Source: Paenibacillus senegalensis JC66
GTDB taxonomy: Bacteria; Bacillota; Bacilli; Paenibacillales; NBRC-103111
Direction of reading: 5' to 3'
Assembly (NCBI RefSeq): GCF_000285515.1
Contig: NZ_HE610959.1
Location: forward strand, 173,312 to 237,311
DNA length: 64,000 nucleotides
In this document: positions 60,524-64,000 of the stretch, piece after piece
Layout of the letters: every line of letters begins with the position of its first letter
How positions within the stretch are numbered: the first letter of the stretch is position 1
Notes under the pieces: model-generated
What the model saw: only the letters and a program-made list of their open reading frames with translations
What the model was told of the DNA's origin: nothing
Databases searched by the model: none
Translations under genes and position numbers: made by a program

Positions 60524-61903
60524 TTATTTTCTTTTTAGGTGTGGAGCTGACAGTTTTTCATGCAAGCCCTGCAAAAAGAGCAGCCGATAGATTTGCTTAG
60601 GTCTTCCCTTCGATTGGCTTCTTAACTCCCCTATTATTTCCACGAGACCATTGTCCGACCATTGCAGCAAAAAGCGGTGAACACTGCGTATCGTCACACC
60701 GAGCACAAAGGCTAATTCTTTGGCCGTATAATCCAGCTGCCCTTTGCGTGCTACCTGGGCCGCTAATTTACTCAAATAGGAAATTGTCATCCCGGCCTCC
60801 TCCGCCCGCTTGATGAGCTCAGCGTCAATCAGAGCCAGGTTGATTTCCAGAGGCTTGGACATCTGTAAAGGCCCGATTACACTCCGGTCTTCCCTGACGA
60901 TAAAACAAATGTTACCTCCAGCCTCACGAGCTTGTTTTAAAGCCATCCTCGCATGTGTTCCCGCTTCACCGGCCGTCTGTCCAAAGCCGACTCCCATGCT
61001 GAGCGTCAAGCCGAACGATTTCTCCGCTTCACCGGCGAGAGGAATATATTTATAACCCCCGGTTTCCCGCTCAAATATTCCGCGTGTGGTCACAAATAAA
61101 TATTCGTCCCCGCCCAAATGAGTCAAGTGTCCATCCAGCGATTCCACGTAGCCAAGTAATAAGCGGTGGACGTCAAGCTTCAGCTTTTGCACCTCATGCT
61201 CATTGGCCCGCGATTCGTACAGCTTGCCCGGTTCATCAATAGCCACCAGCGCAAGAACGATCTGGGATTCTTTGCTGCGTCTTGTTTCACTGGAGAGAAG
61301 AGCGCGCTCCAGCGTAACGGTCATGTCCTGCTCAGTTGGCAGCACCCACTCGTTCGGGATCTTCCTTCTGGTCAACTCCTCCGATACGGATTTAAGTCCG
61401 GTTAAAGCACAAGATTGCCCTCCGCTATCCTCATAGACCTGCTGATGAAAGCTCACCAGCTCTTCCTGGGAGAACGGATCGCTGCCATTATACAGCACCG
61501 ATTGAATTCCTGCTTTGTTAAGCTCGTTCAGGGACATTTCAATCATCCGCATGCGGAAGGTATCAATGGAGACGAGCTGACTGCCAAATTGCTTGTGGAG
61601 TAAAAAGAAGCTTCTGTACAACCCTGTCCCGGTTAACGGAAAGTAAAATACCGGCACTGTGAACTTGACCTTATCTTTTGCCAATTGATAGGGAAGAGGC
61701 CCGGAAAAAAGAAGGACTTCTACCTCGTCCATCAATTTTTGGGCCAGAAAAGGAACTTCCTGTTCAGTTGTAAACGGAGAATAGATAGGAGCAAAGGATG
61801 GAAATCGGCTCATTACAGCCTTGATCTTCGTTATATAAATTTCCGAGCCTATGACCCCGATTTTTATTCCATTGCTTGTCGTATGGCTCACTGTTGACAT
61901 CAT
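60524..61903 (-). CDS. regulator with GGDEF-like middle domain and C-terminal HTH
   Basis: A 459-residue protein. The N-terminal 190 residues are a PrpR- or sensor-like alpha/beta region (IGVIGSEIYITKIKAV, LFSGPLPYQLA). Residues about 215-345 look like a GGDEF domain: LGGDEYLFVTTRG with G264-G265-D266-E267-Y268, and LSMGVGFGQTAGEAGTHARMALKQAREAGGN (given by its core GVGFGQTAGEAG). The last 100 residues look like a winged HTH (SYLSKLAAQVARKG, ELAFVLGVTIRSVHRFLLQWS). ATG at 61903 has GGGGA upstream. Similar three-part proteins are transcription factors of unknown ligand in Bacillota. It may make or sense a cyclic nucleotide. Confidence 0.75.
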   Translation of the reverse strand: MMSTVSHTTSNGIKIGVIGSEIYITKIKAVMSRFPSFAPIYSPFTTEQEVPFLAQKLMDEVEVLLFSGPLPYQLAKDKVKFTVPVFYFPLTGTGLYRSFFLLHKQFGSQLVSIDTFRMRMIEMSLNELNKAGIQSVLYNGSDPFSQEELVSFHQQVYEDSGGQSCALTGLKSVSEELTRRKIPNEWVLPTEQDMTVTLERALLSSETRRSKESQIVLALVAIDEPGKLYESRANEHEVQKLKLDVHRLLLGYVESLDGHLTHLGGDEYLFVTTRGIFERETGGYKYIPLAGEAEKSFGLTLSMGVGFGQTAGEAGTHARMALKQAREAGGNICFIVREDRSVIGPLQMSKPLEINLALIDAELIKRAEEAGMTISYLSKLAAQVARKGQLDYTAKELAFVLGVTIRSVHRFLLQWSDNGLVEIIGELRSQSKGRPKQIYRLLFLQGLHEKLSAPHLKRK

Positions 61904-61933
61904 GAATGACGATCCCCCAGCATGATTTCTAAT

Positions 61934-63136
61934 CTATCTCTCATTTTGCCCGATAAGTCTCCGGAATGCAATGGCTGAAAGCAAAGCTGCGCCAAGCGGC
62001 AGGCAAGCCTCATTCAGGGTGAATCGGGGGTGATGGAGTCCAAAGGCTTGCTCCGCGCCAACCGGAGGTCCAGAACCAAGCCAGAAGAAGCACCCGGGGA
62101 CGTGCTGCAAATAAATTGAAAAGTCTTCACCCGCCATAGTAGGTGCAGCCTCAATTCTGCGTTCGCGGCCGATTAATGCGTCCACCGTATCCTCCACATG
62201 CCGGACAGGATCATCATGGTTGACCAAAACGGGTGTCTGTTCAATGTAATTGAGCTTCGCTTTGCAGCGATATCCTTCGCTTATGCGGACAATTAAACGC
62301 TCCAGCCGTTCCTTCATCTGTCTCTGCACATCGGGAGAAAATGTCCGCACGGTACCTGTTAATTCCGCCCGATGCGGAATGACATTGTTGGCTTCCCCTG
62401 CATGAATGCTGCCAACGGTAACGACAACCGGGTCAAACGGTGAAATTTCCCGGCTCGCTGCGGTTTGCAGTGCCATCACAATGGCGGATGCAGCTACAAC
62501 GGGATCAATACTTTGATCCGGTATCGCTCCATGTCCGCCCTTGCCCTCGAGCTGGATTTCAAAGCGGTCCACCGATCCCATTAAAGAGCCGTAACGAGTA
62601 GCCGCCTGCCCAGCAGGAAGTGTTGGCAAATTGTGCAGTCCGTAAATTTCATCTACAGCTTCCAGTGCCCCGTCTTCAATCATCGCTTTAGCTCCTGCGT
62701 TGATTTCCTCCGCCCCTTGAAACAGAAAACGCACCGAGCCATGCAGCTGTTCTTTACGCGCAGCCAGCAAAGACACGGCGCCTAAAAGAATAGCCGTATG
62801 GCCATCGTGGCCGCAGGCATGCATGACACCGGGAACCTCCGAAGCAAAAGGCAAGTCAGTTTCTTCCGCGATTGGCAGCGCATCCATATCAGCCCTAAGC
62901 GCAATAAGCGGTCCCGGGCTGCCACCCTGCAGATCCGCTACGATGCCATGTCCGCCGACTTGAGTACGAATCTTCAAGCCTAATCCTTCTATAGCGGCAA
63001 GCACCTTGGCAGCAGTTCGGGATTCTTGGTGGCTGAGTTCTGGATTTCGGTGCAGGTCACGGCGAAAGGCTACCAATCGGTCTTCCATTTCAAGTCCTTC
63101 TTTTAATAACGACTCTCCCCAGGAAGTAACCTTCAC
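61934..63136 (-). CDS. M20 amidohydrolase (hippurate/IAA-amino acid hydrolase-like)
   Basis: A 400-residue aminoacylase. Metal-binding motifs are ALRADMDALPIAEET, MHACGHDGHTAILLGA (with the cysteine and the two histidines), FLFQGAEEINAGAKAMIEDGA and GLHNLPTLPAG. MAGEDFSIYLQHVPGCFFWLG closes the site. This is the AmhX/HipO-like branch that cleaves N-acyl amino acids. Start is GTG 63136 behind GAGGAGG; it overlaps the sdaAA stop by 4 bases (GTGA), so it is coupled to it. It may free amino acids from peptides or conjugates; the substrate is unknown. Confidence 0.9.
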   Translation of the reverse strand: MKVTSWGESLLKEGLEMEDRLVAFRRDLHRNPELSHQESRTAAKVLAAIEGLGLKIRTQVGGHGIVADLQGGSPGPLIALRADMDALPIAEETDLPFASEVPGVMHACGHDGHTAILLGAVSLLAARKEQLHGSVRFLFQGAEEINAGAKAMIEDGALEAVDEIYGLHNLPTLPAGQAATRYGSLMGSVDRFEIQLEGKGGHGAIPDQSIDPVVAASAIVMALQTAASREISPFDPVVVTVGSIHAGEANNVIPHRAELTGTVRTFSPDVQRQMKERLERLIVRISEGYRCKAKLNYIEQTPVLVNHDDPVRHVEDTVDALIGRERRIEAAPTMAGEDFSIYLQHVPGCFFWLGSGPPVGAEQAFGLHHPRFTLNEACLPLGAALLSAIAFRRLIGQNER

Positions 63137-64000
63137 TTTTTCTTCCTCCTCTCCTTCAACTCACTTAAAATTTGTTTCCCAGTAGGTGTCTGCGCCAAGC
63201 CTCCCTTGGCTGTTTCCCTGTATTTGTCCGGCATAGCGGTTCCCACCTCGTACATCACATCGATCACTTCATCAGAGGGAATTACGCTGCGGACTCCGGC
63301 CAAGGCCATATCAGCTGCGGCCAATGCGTTCACAGCCCCAAAGCCGTTTCGCACAATGCAAGGAACCTCAACCAGGCCGCCAACCGGATCACAAATCAGG
63401 CCAAGGGTGTTTTTCAGCGCCAGACCAACAGCATGAACCGACTGGGCCGGGTTGCCGCCGCGGAGCTCCGTTAAAGCGCCGGCAGCCATTCCTATAGCCG
63501 AACCCACCTCAGCCTGACAGCCTCCTTCCGCTCCGGATACGAAGGAATTGTTGGCAATCACATAGCCGATAGCTCCTGCGGCAAACAGGCCTTTTACCAT
63601 ATGATCATCGTCCCAGCCAAACCTTTCCTGCGAGCTGACAAATACGCCAGGAATAATACCGCATGAACCTGCGGTCGGTGTTGCGATTATCCTGCCCATT
63701 GAGGCATTGACCTCGGAAACCGCTAAAGCGTACGCCATCGCCCGGCTTGCCTCTGAGCCCAGTGAAGGCTCCTCCGCTTCCCTGTAGGCGGCCACCCTCT
63801 GCGCATCCTTGCCTGTTAAGCCGCTTCGCGATGTAGTATCCTCCGTTAACCCTTTGCGGACGGCTTCCTTCATAACCTCGTAGTAGGCTTTCATCTTGGC
63901 GAATTCATGCTCCGGAGTTTGGCCGGACTCCTCTGCCTGCTCACTAAGCATCAGCTCCGCGATACTCTTGCCTTCCTTCTCGCATAATTCCACCAGTTGC
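63133..64000 (-). CDS. sdaAA: L-serine dehydratase, iron-sulfur-dependent, alpha subunit (partial, 5' end off window)
   Basis: At least 286 residues; the reading frame continues past the right edge with QL before VELCEKEGKSIAELM, which matches the SdaAA N-terminus of Bacillus, so the true start is outside. Iron-sulfur cysteines are seen in TPTAGSCGIIPG, SGAEGGCQAEVGS, LICDPVGGLVEVPCIVRNG. PSDEVIDVMYEVGTAMPDKYRET is the conserved C-terminal segment. The protein, with an SdaAB beta subunit expected upstream, deaminates L-serine to pyruvate and ammonia. The stop overlaps the M20 start. Confidence 0.95.
   Translation of the reverse strand, partial: QLVELCEKEGKSIAELMLSEQAEESGQTPEHEFAKMKAYYEVMKEAVRKGLTEDTTSRSGLTGKDAQRVAAYREAEEPSLGSEASRAMAYALAVSEVNASMGRIIATPTAGSCGIIPGVFVSSQERFGWDDDHMVKGLFAAGAIGYVIANNSFVSGAEGGCQAEVGSAIGMAAGALTELRGGNPAQSVHAVGLALKNTLGLICDPVGGLVEVPCIVRNGFGAVNALAAADMALAGVRSVIPSDEVIDVMYEVGTAMPDKYRETAKGGLAQTPTGKQILSELKERRKKK

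Overview
The window looks like chromosomal DNA of a Paenibacillus-type Bacillota. The basis is strong AGGAGG-type ribosome sites with many GTG and TTG starts, a tandem glycine riboswitch of the Bacillus gcv type, YqjM-, TrhO-, NagAB- and SdaAA-like proteins, Lpl-type sugar transporters with a membrane AraC regulator, and PAS histidine kinases of sporulation-kinase style. This assignment is inference; no rRNA or tRNA gene was seen.

Layout. 1-1.4 kb: the glycine riboswitch (minus, serving a gene off the left edge) and gcvH. 1.8-15 kb: one long leftward catabolic gene set. It has a GntR/FCD regulator, a CUT2 sugar ABC transporter, a large glycoside-hydrolase-like enzyme, an M20 deacylase, RidA, a metallo-beta-lactamase hydrolase, a class V PLP enzyme, a zinc dehydrogenase, a Gfo/Idh oxidoreductase and a fumarylacetoacetase-family enzyme. 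I read it as an uncharacterised pathway for an N-acylated or amino sugar (or uronate) glycoside. 15-19 kb: a second Gfo/Idh enzyme, an AraC regulator and a GH4 glycosidase. 19-27.6 kb: a LysM/3D cell-wall protein, then methyltransferases and glycosyltransferases on alternating strands; the largest glycosyltransferase gene is split by a -1 frame change at a T7 run. 27.6-29.3 kb and 35.6-36.7 kb: gene-free stretches with a duplicated block of palindromic 52-bp repeats. Between them lie a DUF4091-like protein, an AMP ligase, an old yellow enzyme, a UPF0173 hydrolase and an orphan ABC ATPase. 36.4-45.5 kb: a 20-bp minisatellite, a histidine kinase, trhO, and an Lpl-type sugar importer with its membrane regulator. 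45.8-51 kb: ROK kinase, NanE, RpiR and a multi-PAS kinase. 52-54 kb: an IS110-family element. 54-61.9 kb: EcsC, a TIM-barrel isomerase, nagB-nagA, ROK kinase, DeoR and a GGDEF-like/HTH regulator. 62-64 kb: an M20 amidohydrolase and SdaAA, which runs off the right edge.

Together the window is dominated by carbohydrate use. NanE, a ROK kinase and NagA/NagB would take ManNAc or GlcNAc phosphates to fructose-6-phosphate. Three separate sugar-import or hydrolysis loci each carry their own regulator. The most unusual signals are the long catabolic operon, the frameshifted double glycosyltransferase, the two duplicated palindrome arrays, a candidate structured RNA at 27.86-28.05 kb, and the non-coding flanks of the IS110 element that probably hold its guide RNA.
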